A stretch of 9,781 nucleotides of DNA from Gaiellasilicea sp051005735 (lineage in GTDB: Bacteria > Actinomycetota > Thermoleophilia > Gaiellales > Gaiellaceae), in NCBI GenBank assembly GCA_051005735.1, contig JBPCJB010000102.1, positions 1 through 9,781 of the forward strand, given 5' to 3'. The notes below the pieces were generated by a model, which did not search any database, was not told where the DNA came from, and was given only the letters and a program-made list of their open reading frames with translations. The position numbers and the translations under genes were made by a program. Every line of letters starts with the position of its first letter. Position 1 is the first letter of the stretch. Shown piece after piece: positions 1-6,851 of this stretch.

Positions 1-1618
1 CGATAGGATCGGGAAGAGCAGGTAGAAGCCGATAAGCGTTTCGAGCGTGATCGAGATCCTGCGGCAAACCAAAACGCGCGGCGATGGCGATAGCACGGCC
101 GGTCAAGGCGATCTCAATGTCATCTGACTGCGGCTGCGTAATTTCTCTCAGTTCGGCGAGAAGGCTCATGGTTTCGGGAAGCTCAAGATCGATGGCTGCG
201 GAGAGTTCTCCAAGTGCCGCAGCGATCCGTCCTGAGGATGTGTGGGCCACATCACGAGCCTCTTTGAAGTACTGCAACGCCCGCTGCTCACGAGATGCAG
301 CGTGCGCGGCACGGCCGGCAGCGATAAGTGCTTCTGCGTAGGCGTCACGTGCTTCAGGAGACCGAGCGACTTCGAGGGCAGCACGTTCGGACTCGTAAAA
401 TTTGCCGGACCTAAAAAAGATCTCCGCCTGAGCAAGCGCCGCTTCAGGCGCTTTGCGGTCACAGGATGATGCGTAGTCCAACCATTCACGCAGTGTCGAT
501 ATGCGCCCAACATGAAGAATCTCCTGCCATGACACCTCAAGTAGAGGCAGAATCAAGTCAGTGAGGGAGAAGGTCTTTATGAGGCGGAACGCATCATCCC
601 AGCGATGATGTCGAGTCAGCGCAGCGCACACGTCACGGCAGGTTTGTCGGAACGCATCACGATGATCTGCCTCTAGCTTTTGACAAAGAAACGACTTGAG
701 AAGAGGATGGAACTCGACACGTGATGCTCCTCTTGCGGTCAACCACCCTGCCGCGATTCCACGACGAACCACTTCGTCAGCCTCCTCAACAACGATGCGG
801 ATGCCGTCGAGGTCATCACACCCGGCCAACGCGATGGCCGTCAAACCTAGTGCTGTTCGTAGATCGATCTGTGAGTACAACTCCTCGGCAAAAAACAAAT
901 AAAGGTGTTCAGGAAGCAAGGTAACATCCTCTGGGATTTCGGCGATAGGTTGACTAGACACAGCGATCGCCAATACGGCAGGCCATCCATCTGCCAGGTG
1001 AACGAGACCAGGCATGAAGTCTTCGTTTGTATCGAAGGCTGCGCGAGCTTCCTCAGGCGTCATAGCGAGGGCGCTTCGGCCGATCTCAGAGATGTGACCG
1101 TAAAGAATCATTCGAGTTGTTACCCAGCTCGGTCGTTCACGGCCGACCAACAGAATTCCGAAAGGAACTTGTGAGGCGAACGTCTCAATGATTTGTTCTC
1201 CAGTGCGGGCAGCGCCGAGAGCTTGATAATCATCAATGCACATCCAAGCCCTCGGGTCAGCTGATGCAAGATCCTCTAACAAGATGTCCAAGAGAAGTGG
1301 CCACTCACTCTCGGGATCCGCGGTGTAGCTAAGGCGCTCTCGAACCCGCTCGTCACACCCAGGGTCGATGACCGCTGCTATCGCTCCGAGCTGAGCGATC
1401 AACTCCGCAGGGTCGGCTGCCGCTGCAGTTAATCCGAAACAGCCATATCGGTGATGCAGCTTGAGCCATTGCCGAGCCAGCGTCGTCTTGCCATAGCCGG
1501 CTGGGGCCACGAGCATCTTGATTCTCGCCGGCGACTCGTCCAGCAGACGCGTGAGACGAGGCCGCTCGATGATCCGGCGTAGTCCGAGCTGGGGCTTGTC
1601 GACAGTGCCCTTCGTCAT
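1..1618 (-). CDS. MalT/LAL-like STAND ATPase transcriptional regulator, C-terminus beyond window edge
   Basis: This frame stays open from an ATG at 1616-1618 to the left edge, giving 539 residues with no stop; the C-terminus lies outside the window. Residues 38-46 form a Walker A loop (APAGYGKTT) and W125-D130 with D129/D130 looks like Walker B. Then come a VGRERPSW segment (158-165) and GWPAVLAIA (211-219), both typical of the MalT/LuxR-type AAA+ regulator core. The region after about residue 340 is alanine-rich, helical and TPR-like, as in MalT, where it binds inducer and controls ATP-dependent activation. Family members normally end in a LuxR-type HTH or carry a BTAD-type domain; neither can be checked here. 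The gene lies downstream of the small HTH gene on the same strand, after a 119-base gap holding a hairpin. Sampled lines inside it are 42-52% GC against about 70% elsewhere, suggesting different ancestry. The effector and targets are unknown. Confidence 0.85.
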   Translation of the reverse strand, partial: MTKGTVDKPQLGLRRIIERPRLTRLLDESPARIKMLVAPAGYGKTTLARQWLKLHHRYGCFGLTAAAADPAELIAQLGAIAAVIDPGCDERVRERLSYTADPESEWPLLLDILLEDLASADPRAWMCIDDYQALGAARTGEQIIETFASQVPFGILLVGRERPSWVTTRMILYGHISEIGRSALAMTPEEARAAFDTNEDFMPGLVHLADGWPAVLAIAVSSQPIAEIPEDVTLLPEHLYLFFAEELYSQIDLRTALGLTAIALAGCDDLDGIRIVVEEADEVVRRGIAAGWLTARGASRVEFHPLLKSFLCQKLEADHRDAFRQTCRDVCAALTRHHRWDDAFRLIKTFSLTDLILPLLEVSWQEILHVGRISTLREWLDYASSCDRKAPEAALAQAEIFFRSGKFYESERAALEVARSPEARDAYAEALIAAGRAAHAASREQRALQYFKEARDVAHTSSGRIAAALGELSAAIDLELPETMSLLAELREITQPQSDDIEIALTGRAIAIAARFGLPQDLDHARNAYRLLPALPDPI

Positions 1619-1696
1619 TACCAACCTGCCCGAGTGCGGGCCGCCGCTGTCCCGTCCCGCGCTACGTTAACGCCTCCCCCGTCACTCCGCTCAAGC

Positions 1697-1731
1697 CGTG
1701 CCCGCGACCCCAAGACGGAGCCGCGGGCACG
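1697..1731 (-). terminator. GC-rich hairpin, candidate terminator of the small HTH gene
   Basis: A perfect 9-base inverted repeat (1698-1706 against 1722-1730), extended by one C-G pair at 1697/1731, flanks a 15-base loop. It begins 7 bases past the stop codon of the HTH gene on the minus strand. No T-tract follows on that strand, so it is not a textbook intrinsic terminator. It could instead be a transcript-stabilising or regulatory hairpin in the leader of the MalT-like gene that follows. Confidence 0.4.
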
Positions 1732-1737
1732 CTGCCG

Positions 1738-2001
1738 TCAATCCCCCGACTTGGAGCTGCCGAGGCTTTGTGCGAGAGGATCGTCACCCGTCAGGCTCCG
1801 ATAGGCGACCGGAATCTGCCGCCGCCTCGGGACACCGAGCTTCTGGCGGAGCACGTCGCAGTGAGCTTTCGCCGTCCGCGGTGAGATGCCGAGCCGCTCA
1901 GCGACCTCGTCGTTGGAGCAACCGGCCGCGATGAGTACGATCACCTCGCGCTGGCGTTCGGTGATCGCAGGGTTCCTCTGGACGATCGTGTTCGCTGTCA
2001 T
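1738..2001 (-). CDS. Stand-alone LuxR/GerE-type helix-turn-helix protein (87 aa)
   Basis: This is a small DNA-binding protein that is almost only a GerE/LuxR-type HTH. ITERQREVIVLIAAG (13-27) is the first helix, then CSNDEVAERLGIS (28-40) and PRTAKAHCDVLRQKLGV (41-57), which contains the recognition helix. A basic RRRQ stretch and a short tail follow. It has no receiver, PAS or ATPase domain, so the input signal is not encoded in this chain. The start is an ATG at 1999-2001; in-frame codons upstream reach a stop at 2011-2013, so a longer form with another ATG is excluded. No clear Shine-Dalgarno is visible. It lies 89 bases downstream of the transferase-like gene and upstream of the MalT-like gene, all on the same strand, and is probably regulatory for one of them or for itself. 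GC content matches the transferase side rather than the MalT-like gene. Confidence 0.85.
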   Translation of the reverse strand: MTANTIVQRNPAITERQREVIVLIAAGCSNDEVAERLGISPRTAKAHCDVLRQKLGVPRRRQIPVAYRSLTGDDPLAQSLGSSKSGD

Positions 2002-2090
2002 TGGAGCAAGCTACGGCTCGGCTCCCAACCGGCACATTCGCCGGAAGGTGTATTCGCGGACGTAACTCTCTCGAGCTCGCCGGGGCGGGG

Positions 2091-3533
2091 TCAGAAGCCG
2101 CAGGCGGAGCCGTCGCCGCGGCCGTCCGAGCCGCCGACGAGCGCCTCGCCCTCGGCGAGTACGCACTGGCCCACGCCGAAGCTGTGCTCGTCCGCGGCGA
2201 CCGAGACATCGTGACCGATCTCGCTCAGCGCGGCGAGCTCCGCCGCCAGGCCCGGCTCGAGCGAGACGCGTCTCCCCTCTTCGACCCGGAAGCGGGGCAG
2301 GTCGAGGGCACGCTGAGGGTCGAGTCCCCGGTCGACGAGCGCATGTACGAGCTGGACATGCCCCTGCGCTTGCATGGGACCTCCCATGACGCCGAACGGG
2401 CCCCACAGCCTCCCATCACGGAGAAGCAAGCCGGGGATGATCGTCTGGAACGGACGTCGTCCCCCCGCGAGCCGGTTCGGGTGGTCCTTCTCGGCCGAGA
2501 AACCCCAGGCTCGATTCTGGAGCACGATCCCAGTGTCGCCCGCGAGCACGCCCGAGCCCCAGTGATAGTAGGTCGACTGAATCAGCGAGACGGCGTTACG
2601 GTCGCCGTCGACCGCGCAGAGATACGTCGTGCCGCCGCGTGGCAGCACGGACGGCCGGGGTTCGAGAGCGCGGTTCGGCACGACGAGCGCGCGCCTCGCG
2701 GCGAGGTGCTCTGGTTCGAGCAGGAGCTCCGGGAGCGGAGCATCTCCAATCTGAGCGTAGGCGTCGGCGAGTGCCAGCTTCACCGCCTCGATCCTGCTGT
2801 GCAACGTGTCCGGCAGACCCTCGAGCAGCCCGAGCGCGATCAACGCCGCGGCGCCCTGACCGTTCGGCGGGAGCTCGCAGACCTCGACACCGCGATACGC
2901 CATCCGCAGTGGCTCGACCCATTCGGAGACGTGACCGGCCAGGTCGCCCTCGTCCAGCCAGGAAGCGGCTGCGATCTGCTCCGCGACTCGGCCGCGGTAG
3001 AGCGCATCCGGTCCGTCCGTCTCGATCCGCCGAAGTGTCGCTGCGAGCTCGGGCAGACGGTAGAGCGCGCCACGTCGCGGCGCAGACCACGGTGCGCGCT
3101 CGGACGCCGCCCAGTGGAGAGCTACTCGTTCGGTCGCCGCGAGCCCGCGCTCGGCGCTCTCGATCGCCGGGACAAGGGCCGCGTCGAGGCCGAGCCTGCC
3201 GAACCGCTCCGCGAGATCAGCCCATGCGCGCACCGCGCCGGGCACGGTGACCGAGCGCGGGCCGGATTCCTCAGCGGCCGCGACTTCGGGAAGCTCGCGC
3301 GGAGCGCGCCCCGAGCCGTTCAGGCCGATGAGTTCCCCGTTCCACCAGAGCTGGGCGAAGAGGTCGCCGCCGATGCCCGTGTGCCCGGGCTCGGCCACAC
3401 AGAGCATCGCGGCCGCGGCGAGTGCCGCGTCGACCGCGTTGCCATCGTGCTCGAGGGCACGCAACCCCGCGCTCGTCGCCAGCGGGTGGCTCGTCGCCAC
3501 CATCGCCTCGCGCACGATCGTCGGGCGCCGCAA
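2091..3533 (-). CDS. Gamma-glutamyltransferase-family Ntn hydrolase, non-canonical substrate pocket
   Basis: This 480-residue protein of the GGT fold is made as a proenzyme that cleaves itself before a threonine, which becomes the nucleophile. That threonine is most likely T302 in GGTTYLCAVDG (300-310). Other family blocks are HPLAT (16-20), GNAVDAALAAAA (31-42), EPGHTGIGGDLF (48-59), NGSGRAP (72-78), PPNGQGAAAL (222-231), GDTGIVLQN (332-340) and GGPMQAQG (384-391). There is no signal peptide, unlike secreted GGTs, so it is probably cytoplasmic. It is shorter than E. coli GGT (about 580). The residues that hold the glutamyl amino and carboxylate groups in E. coli GGT (QMDD and SS) read RAWG and QT here, so glutathione is an unlikely substrate; an acylase or amidohydrolase role (YwrD-, HpxW- or cephalosporin-acylase-like) fits better. 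The chosen start is a TTG with GGAAG 8 bases upstream; an internal ATG at 3501-3503 (M11) would remove part of the conserved front. Confidence 0.87.
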   Translation of the reverse strand: MRRPTIVREAMVATSHPLATSAGLRALEHDGNAVDAALAAAAMLCVAEPGHTGIGGDLFAQLWWNGELIGLNGSGRAPRELPEVAAAEESGPRSVTVPGAVRAWADLAERFGRLGLDAALVPAIESAERGLAATERVALHWAASERAPWSAPRRGALYRLPELAATLRRIETDGPDALYRGRVAEQIAAASWLDEGDLAGHVSEWVEPLRMAYRGVEVCELPPNGQGAAALIALGLLEGLPDTLHSRIEAVKLALADAYAQIGDAPLPELLLEPEHLAARRALVVPNRALEPRPSVLPRGGTTYLCAVDGDRNAVSLIQSTYYHWGSGVLAGDTGIVLQNRAWGFSAEKDHPNRLAGGRRPFQTIIPGLLLRDGRLWGPFGVMGGPMQAQGHVQLVHALVDRGLDPQRALDLPRFRVEEGRRVSLEPGLAAELAALSEIGHDVSVAADEHSFGVGQCVLAEGEALVGGSDGRGDGSACGF

Positions 3534-3541
3534 TCGACTAG

Positions 3542-3546
3542 CTTCC
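3542..3546 (-). promoter_or_regulatory. Shine-Dalgarno supporting the TTG start of the GGT-family gene
   Basis: The minus strand reads GGAAG here, 8 bases before the TTG at 3531-3533. The alternative ATG at 3501-3503 has no comparably placed purine-rich site. This site lies in the 19-base gap between the two divergent genes. Confidence 0.5.
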
Positions 3547-3552
3547 GGTCAG

Positions 3553-3915
3553 ATGCTGCTCGGGATCGACCACGTCCAGCTCGCCGCGCCCGCAGGCTGC
3601 GAGGAGGCCGCGCGCAGCTTCTTCGGAGTGGCGCTCGGGCTCGAGGAGGTCGAGAAGCCCGACGAGCTGAAGGCGCGCGGCGGCATCTGGTTCCGGTGCG
3701 GGACTCAACAGATCCACATCGGGGTCGAGGAGGGATTCTCGCCGGCGCGCAAGGCCCATCCAGCATTCCAGGTCAGGGGCTACGACGCGCTGCTCGCTCG
3801 CCTGCGCCGAGCCGAGATCGAGGTCGTCGAGGACGAGACGATCCCCGAGCTTCGGCGCTGCTTCGTCAACGACCCGTTCGGCAACAGGATCGAGCTGCTC
3901 GGGTCGCTCACATAA
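3553..3915 (+). CDS. Glyoxalase/VOC-superfamily protein (120 aa)
   Basis: A single-chain protein of vicinal-oxygen-chelate size with two beta-alpha-beta-beta-beta modules. It opens with GIDHVQLAAP (4-13), has IWFRCGTQQIHIG (45-57) at the end of the first module, and closes with NDPFGNRIELLG (106-117). H7, H55 and E114 sit where VOC proteins keep metal ligands, so a metal-binding fold is likely. Members include lactoylglutathione lyases, dioxygenases and resistance proteins, and the specific reaction cannot be read from the sequence. The ATG at 3553-3555 starts directly at the first beta strand; a longer in-frame extension to the left would run antisense to the transferase gene and has no family similarity. 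No clear Shine-Dalgarno is visible, so leaderless translation is possible. It is the first gene of a plus-strand run, followed after 26 bases by the HD-GYP regulator. Confidence 0.85.
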   Translation: MLLGIDHVQLAAPAGCEEAARSFFGVALGLEEVEKPDELKARGGIWFRCGTQQIHIGVEEGFSPARKAHPAFQVRGYDALLARLRRAEIEVVEDETIPELRRCFVNDPFGNRIELLGSLT

Positions 3916-3941
3916 TCCGGTGCGCTGCCGATAACGTCGCA

Positions 3942-5057
3942 ATGCACGTTCATTCCGCCGACGAGCGGATTCTCATCGTCGACGACGAAGCTCCGATCCG
4001 CACGCTGCTGGCGCGGCTGCTCGGCGTCCACGGTTTCGACTGTCTGACGGTCGGAAGCGCCGACGAGGCGCGCCGACTGCTGGCCTCCGAGCGGGTGACG
4101 CTGATCCTGAGCGACGTCAACATGCCGGGCGAGTCGGGCCTCGAGTTCGCGCGGGAGGTGTCGAGCGACCATCCGGAGATCGCGATCGTGATGGTCACCG
4201 GTCTCGACGATCGGCATCACGCCGAGGCCGCGCTCGAGCACGGGGTCTACGGGTACGTCCTCAAGCCGTTCAAGCCGAACGAGCTCGTCATCAACGTCGT
4301 CAACGCGCTGCGGCGGCGGACGCTCGAGATCGAGAACCGCGGCCATCGCGACCGGCTCGAACAGACCGTGCTCGAGCGCACCTCGACGCTCCGGGACACG
4401 ATCTCCCGGCTCGAGAGCTCCGAAGGCGAGATGAGGCGGCTGCGAGAGGAGACGATTCGTCGCCTGTCTTGGGCGGCCGAGTTCCGCAGTCAGGAGACGG
4501 GCCAGCACATCGTCCGGATGAGCCTCTACTGCGCGCTCCTCGCCCGACTCGCGGGGATCGATGCGGAGCGGGCGGAGTTGATCCGGATCGCGAGCCCGAT
4601 GCACGACGTCGGCAAGATCGGGATCCCGGATCGGATCCTGCTCAAGCCAGGGAAGCTGACGGGCGAGGAGCGCCACATCATGGAATCGCACGCCGCGATG
4701 GGCCATCGCATCCTCGCCGGCTCGAACGTGGAACTGCTCGAGCTTGCGGCCCTGCTCGCGCTCACCCACCACGAGCGAATCGACGGCGCCGGTTATCCGC
4801 ACGGCCTCGCCGGGGAGCGGATCCCGATCGAGGGCCGGATCGCCGCGATCGCAGACGTCTTCGATGCGCTCACCTCCGATCGCGTCTATCGCCCCGCCTT
4901 CCAGCCCGAGGAGGCGCGCGAGATGATGCTGGAAGGCCGCGGCAGCCAGTTCGATCCGCGGCTGCTCGATCTCTTCCTCGGCGCCTGGCATGACGTGCTG
5001 GCGATCAGGCGTGCCGCCACGGACGCCGCGGTCGAGTCGGCGCTGCTCGCAAGCTAG
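3942..5057 (+). CDS. Response regulator with HD-GYP cyclic-di-GMP phosphodiesterase output (RpfG-like)
   Basis: This is a 371-residue two-domain protein. Residues 9-122 are a receiver domain with acidic D14/D15, phospho-acceptor D58 in SDVNMP, T86 and K108 in VLKPF. A charged, probably coiled-coil linker (about 125-175) leads to an HD-GYP domain. Its signature is complete: ETGQH (185-189), HDVGKIGIPD (221-230) with H221/D222/K225, H250, HHERIDGAGYP (276-286) with the GYP triplet, and ADVFDALTSDR (304-314). Such domains hydrolyse cyclic-di-GMP to pGpG or GMP under control of receiver phosphorylation, and conservation suggests an active enzyme. Size and order match RpfG (about 378 residues). 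No histidine kinase is present in the window, so the regulator is an orphan here. The ATG at 3942 directly precedes the receiver; the frame is open far upstream, but that part is antisense to the transferase gene and not protein-like. No Shine-Dalgarno is obvious. Confidence 0.95.
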   Translation: MHVHSADERILIVDDEAPIRTLLARLLGVHGFDCLTVGSADEARRLLASERVTLILSDVNMPGESGLEFAREVSSDHPEIAIVMVTGLDDRHHAEAALEHGVYGYVLKPFKPNELVINVVNALRRRTLEIENRGHRDRLEQTVLERTSTLRDTISRLESSEGEMRRLREETIRRLSWAAEFRSQETGQHIVRMSLYCALLARLAGIDAERAELIRIASPMHDVGKIGIPDRILLKPGKLTGEERHIMESHAAMGHRILAGSNVELLELAALLALTHHERIDGAGYPHGLAGERIPIEGRIAAIADVFDALTSDRVYRPAFQPEEAREMMLEGRGSQFDPRLLDLFLGAWHDVLAIRRAATDAAVESALLAS

Positions 5058-5059
5058 GG
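5056..5059 (+). promoter_or_regulatory. Shine-Dalgarno of the sarcosine-oxidase-type gene, overlapping the upstream stop
   Basis: AGGG overlaps the TAG stop of the HD-GYP gene and sits 8 bases before the ATG at 5068-5070. The arrangement suggests one mRNA for both genes and decides the ATG start over in-frame starts inside the upstream gene. Confidence 0.55.
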
Positions 5060-5067
5060 TCTTCGGC

Positions 5068-6111
5068 ATGAGCGGGCTCGACGTCGAGGTCGTCGTCGTC
5101 GGCGCCGGAGTGATGGGGCTGGCGACCGCTCGGTCGCTCGCGCGGAGCGGCCGGGACGTCGCGCTGGTCGAGCAGTTCGAGCTCGGACACACGCGCGGAT
5201 CGAGTCACGGCGGCTCGCGGATCTTCCGGCTCTCGTATCCGGACGCCCAGTGGGCGCGGCTCGCACAGGAGGCGTCCTCGCTCTGGCGTGAGCTCGAGGC
5301 GGAGGCCGGCGAGACGCTGATCGAGCGGTACGGCTCGCTCGATCTCGGCGACTGGCGGCCGAATCGGGAGGCGCTCGCCGCTAGCGGGATCGAGTTCGAA
5401 GTGCTCGGCGATCGCGAGCTTGCCCGCCGCTTCCCGCTCGAGGTGGCGCCTGGCGAGACGGGGCTCTTCCAAGCCGACGGCGGGATCGTGCGCGCCGATG
5501 TCGCGCTCCGGGCGCTGCACGACTCCGCGGTCGCTGCGGGCGCCCAGGTGCTCGCGAGGACTCGGATCACGTCGGTCGAGCCGGACGGTGACGGGGTGAC
5601 ATTGGCCGGGGCGTATCTGGCGCTGCGCACCGAGGTGGTCGTCGTGACCGCCGGCGCCTGGGCTCGCGGCTTGCTCGAGCCGCTCGGAGCCGCGCCCGAC
5701 ATCGAGCCGACGCGCGAGACCGTCTCGTACTTCGAGCTCGCGACGAACGAGCCGGTGCCGTCGCTGATCGACTTCGCCGAAGGCGCCGGGGCCGGTCAGC
5801 TCGGCTACGCGCTCATGGCTCCGGGAGTCGGGTTGAAGGCAGGGATCCATCACACCGGTGCGCTCGCCGATCCCGACGAGCCAGGCGTCGTGGACGCGGA
5901 GATCGCCGGCTGGACGGCCGAGTGGGTGAGCAAGCGCTTCCGCGGCTCGGCTCCTAAGGACGAGCTCGAGACGTGCCTCTACACGAACACGGCCGACGAG
6001 AGCTTCGTGCTGGAGCGCCACGGCCGCATCGTCGTCGGCTCGGCCTGCAGCGGTCACGGCTTCAAGTTCGCGCCGGTCGTCGGCGAGCGGCTCGCCGTGC
6101 TCGCGCGCTAG
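5068..6111 (+). CDS. Monomeric sarcosine oxidase / N-methyltryptophan oxidase family flavoprotein
   Basis: A 347-residue FAD-dependent amine oxidase of the MSOX/SolA family, which oxidises N-methyl or secondary amino acids with oxygen and yields hydrogen peroxide. The N-terminal Rossmann segment reads VVVVGAGVMGLATARSLA (8-25) with E35 ending strand 2. GSSHGGSRIFR (44-54) is the family block holding the arginines near flavin and substrate (R51, R54). K258 and H262 in GLKAGIHH match the oxygen-activating lysine and nearby histidine of Bacillus MSOX. C303 in ETCLYT matches the cysteine that binds FAD covalently, followed by Y305, and CSGHGFKFAPVVGE (327-340) is the conserved C-terminal block. 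It is somewhat shorter than the usual 370-390 residues. The substrate (sarcosine, N-methyltryptophan, pipecolate or other) is not readable. It follows the HD-GYP gene by 10 bases, probably in one operon, and its stop overlaps that of the convergent cofE. Confidence 0.92.
   Translation: MSGLDVEVVVVGAGVMGLATARSLARSGRDVALVEQFELGHTRGSSHGGSRIFRLSYPDAQWARLAQEASSLWRELEAEAGETLIERYGSLDLGDWRPNREALAASGIEFEVLGDRELARRFPLEVAPGETGLFQADGGIVRADVALRALHDSAVAAGAQVLARTRITSVEPDGDGVTLAGAYLALRTEVVVVTAGAWARGLLEPLGAAPDIEPTRETVSYFELATNEPVPSLIDFAEGAGAGQLGYALMAPGVGLKAGIHHTGALADPDEPGVVDAEIAGWTAEWVSKRFRGSAPKDELETCLYTNTADESFVLERHGRIVVGSACSGHGFKFAPVVGERLAVLAR
6108..6111. other. CTAG serving as stop codon on both strands
   Basis: TAG at 6109-6111 ends the plus-strand flavoenzyme, and the complement of 6108-6110 (also TAG) ends the minus-strand cofE. 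The tetranucleotide is the core of the 8-base palindrome at 6106-6113. The convergent genes therefore overlap by 4 bases with no room for a terminator between them. Confidence 0.9.
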
Positions 6112-6851
6112 CGAAACAGGTCGCGCTCTGCAGGCATGACGAGGTCGCGGCCGCTGCCTTCTCCGGCCACGTCGAGTCCACGGATCACGGCCGCGGGCAC
6201 TCCTCGCAGCTTTCCCAACACGAGCTCCGCCGCCGCGGCGAGCTCGTCCGCGATCGCGATCTGGATTCCCTGGAGCTCATACCCCGCAGCGTCGCGCCGG
6301 CCGGTCAGGTCGAGCAAGGCCTTCACACCGGCGACGCCGAGCGCGACCTCCGTCGTCCCTTGCCGCCACGCACGGCCGAACGAGTCGCTGACGATCACGC
6401 CCACGTCGGCGCCCGCGTGCTTCCGCAGGCCGGCGCGCAGACCGGCGGCCGATGCGTCGGGGTCGAGCGGGAGCAGGATCAGCGTTCCGGCTCCTTTCGC
6501 GTTTGAGGCGTCGACCCCGGCCGAAGCGCAGATGAAGCCGTGACGCGTCTCCGAGATCAGGAGCGGCGGCCGGGAACGGACGATCCGCGCCGTCTCGTCG
6601 AGGATCACCTGAACGTGGCGCGGGTCGCGATCGCCCGCAAGCTCGATCGCCTGCTGTGAGGCGATCACATCCTCAAACCGGACGATCCGCCCCTCGGCCT
6701 TGGAGACGACCTTCTGGGCAACGACGACGACGTCACCGTCCTCGAACCCGCCGGCTTGTTCGGCCGCTTCCGCAAGGCGGGCCGGAAGATCGTCGCCGGG
6801 CTCGATCTCCGGAATGCCCTGAAGCCCGAAGACGCGGTACTCGTGACTCAC
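6108..6851 (-). CDS. cofE: Coenzyme F420-0:L-glutamate ligase (single-domain CofE)
   Basis: CofE adds L-glutamate residues to F420-0 using GTP and a divalent metal, finishing the cofactor tail. The 247-residue protein shows the whole family signature: GIPEIEPGDDL (12-22), DVVVVAQKVVSKAEGR (40-55), HGFICASAGVDASN (104-117), SDSFGRAWRQG (155-165), GVAGVKAL (172-179), ADELAAAAELVLGK (201-214) and PAAVIRGLD (219-227). D114 and D156 lie in the motifs that hold metal and nucleotide. The length matches archaeal CofE; the C-terminal FMN reductase domain of mycobacterial FbiB is absent. The start is GTG at 6849-6851, sharing GTGA with the npdG stop and lacking a Shine-Dalgarno, so translation is probably coupled. 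It is the last gene of the F420 operon. Confidence 0.95.
   Translation of the reverse strand: MSHEYRVFGLQGIPEIEPGDDLPARLAEAAEQAGGFEDGDVVVVAQKVVSKAEGRIVRFEDVIASQQAIELAGDRDPRHVQVILDETARIVRSRPPLLISETRHGFICASAGVDASNAKGAGTLILLPLDPDASAAGLRAGLRKHAGADVGVIVSDSFGRAWRQGTTEVALGVAGVKALLDLTGRRDAAGYELQGIQIAIADELAAAAELVLGKLRGVPAAVIRGLDVAGEGSGRDLVMPAERDLFR

Noticed and set aside
2036..2060. Two ATTCGC copies 16 bases apart (2036-2041 and 2052-2057) upstream of the small HTH gene, possibly an operator.
   Set aside because: The units are only 6 bases long with little further similarity, and no promoter could be placed next to them.
2001..3941. A very long plus-strand open frame running in frame into the HD-GYP regulator, as if encoding a 1018-residue fusion.
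   Set aside because: The part before 3942 is antisense to the GGT-family gene, is arginine-rich and low in family motifs, and is a typical GC-rich shadow. The receiver domain begins naturally at the ATG at 3942.
3780..5192. A 470-residue minus-strand open frame opposite the HD-GYP gene.
   Set aside because: It is a shadow of a well-conserved gene, with no recognisable domain and a composition typical of antisense GC-rich frames. The same applies to the 350-residue minus frame at 5005-6057.
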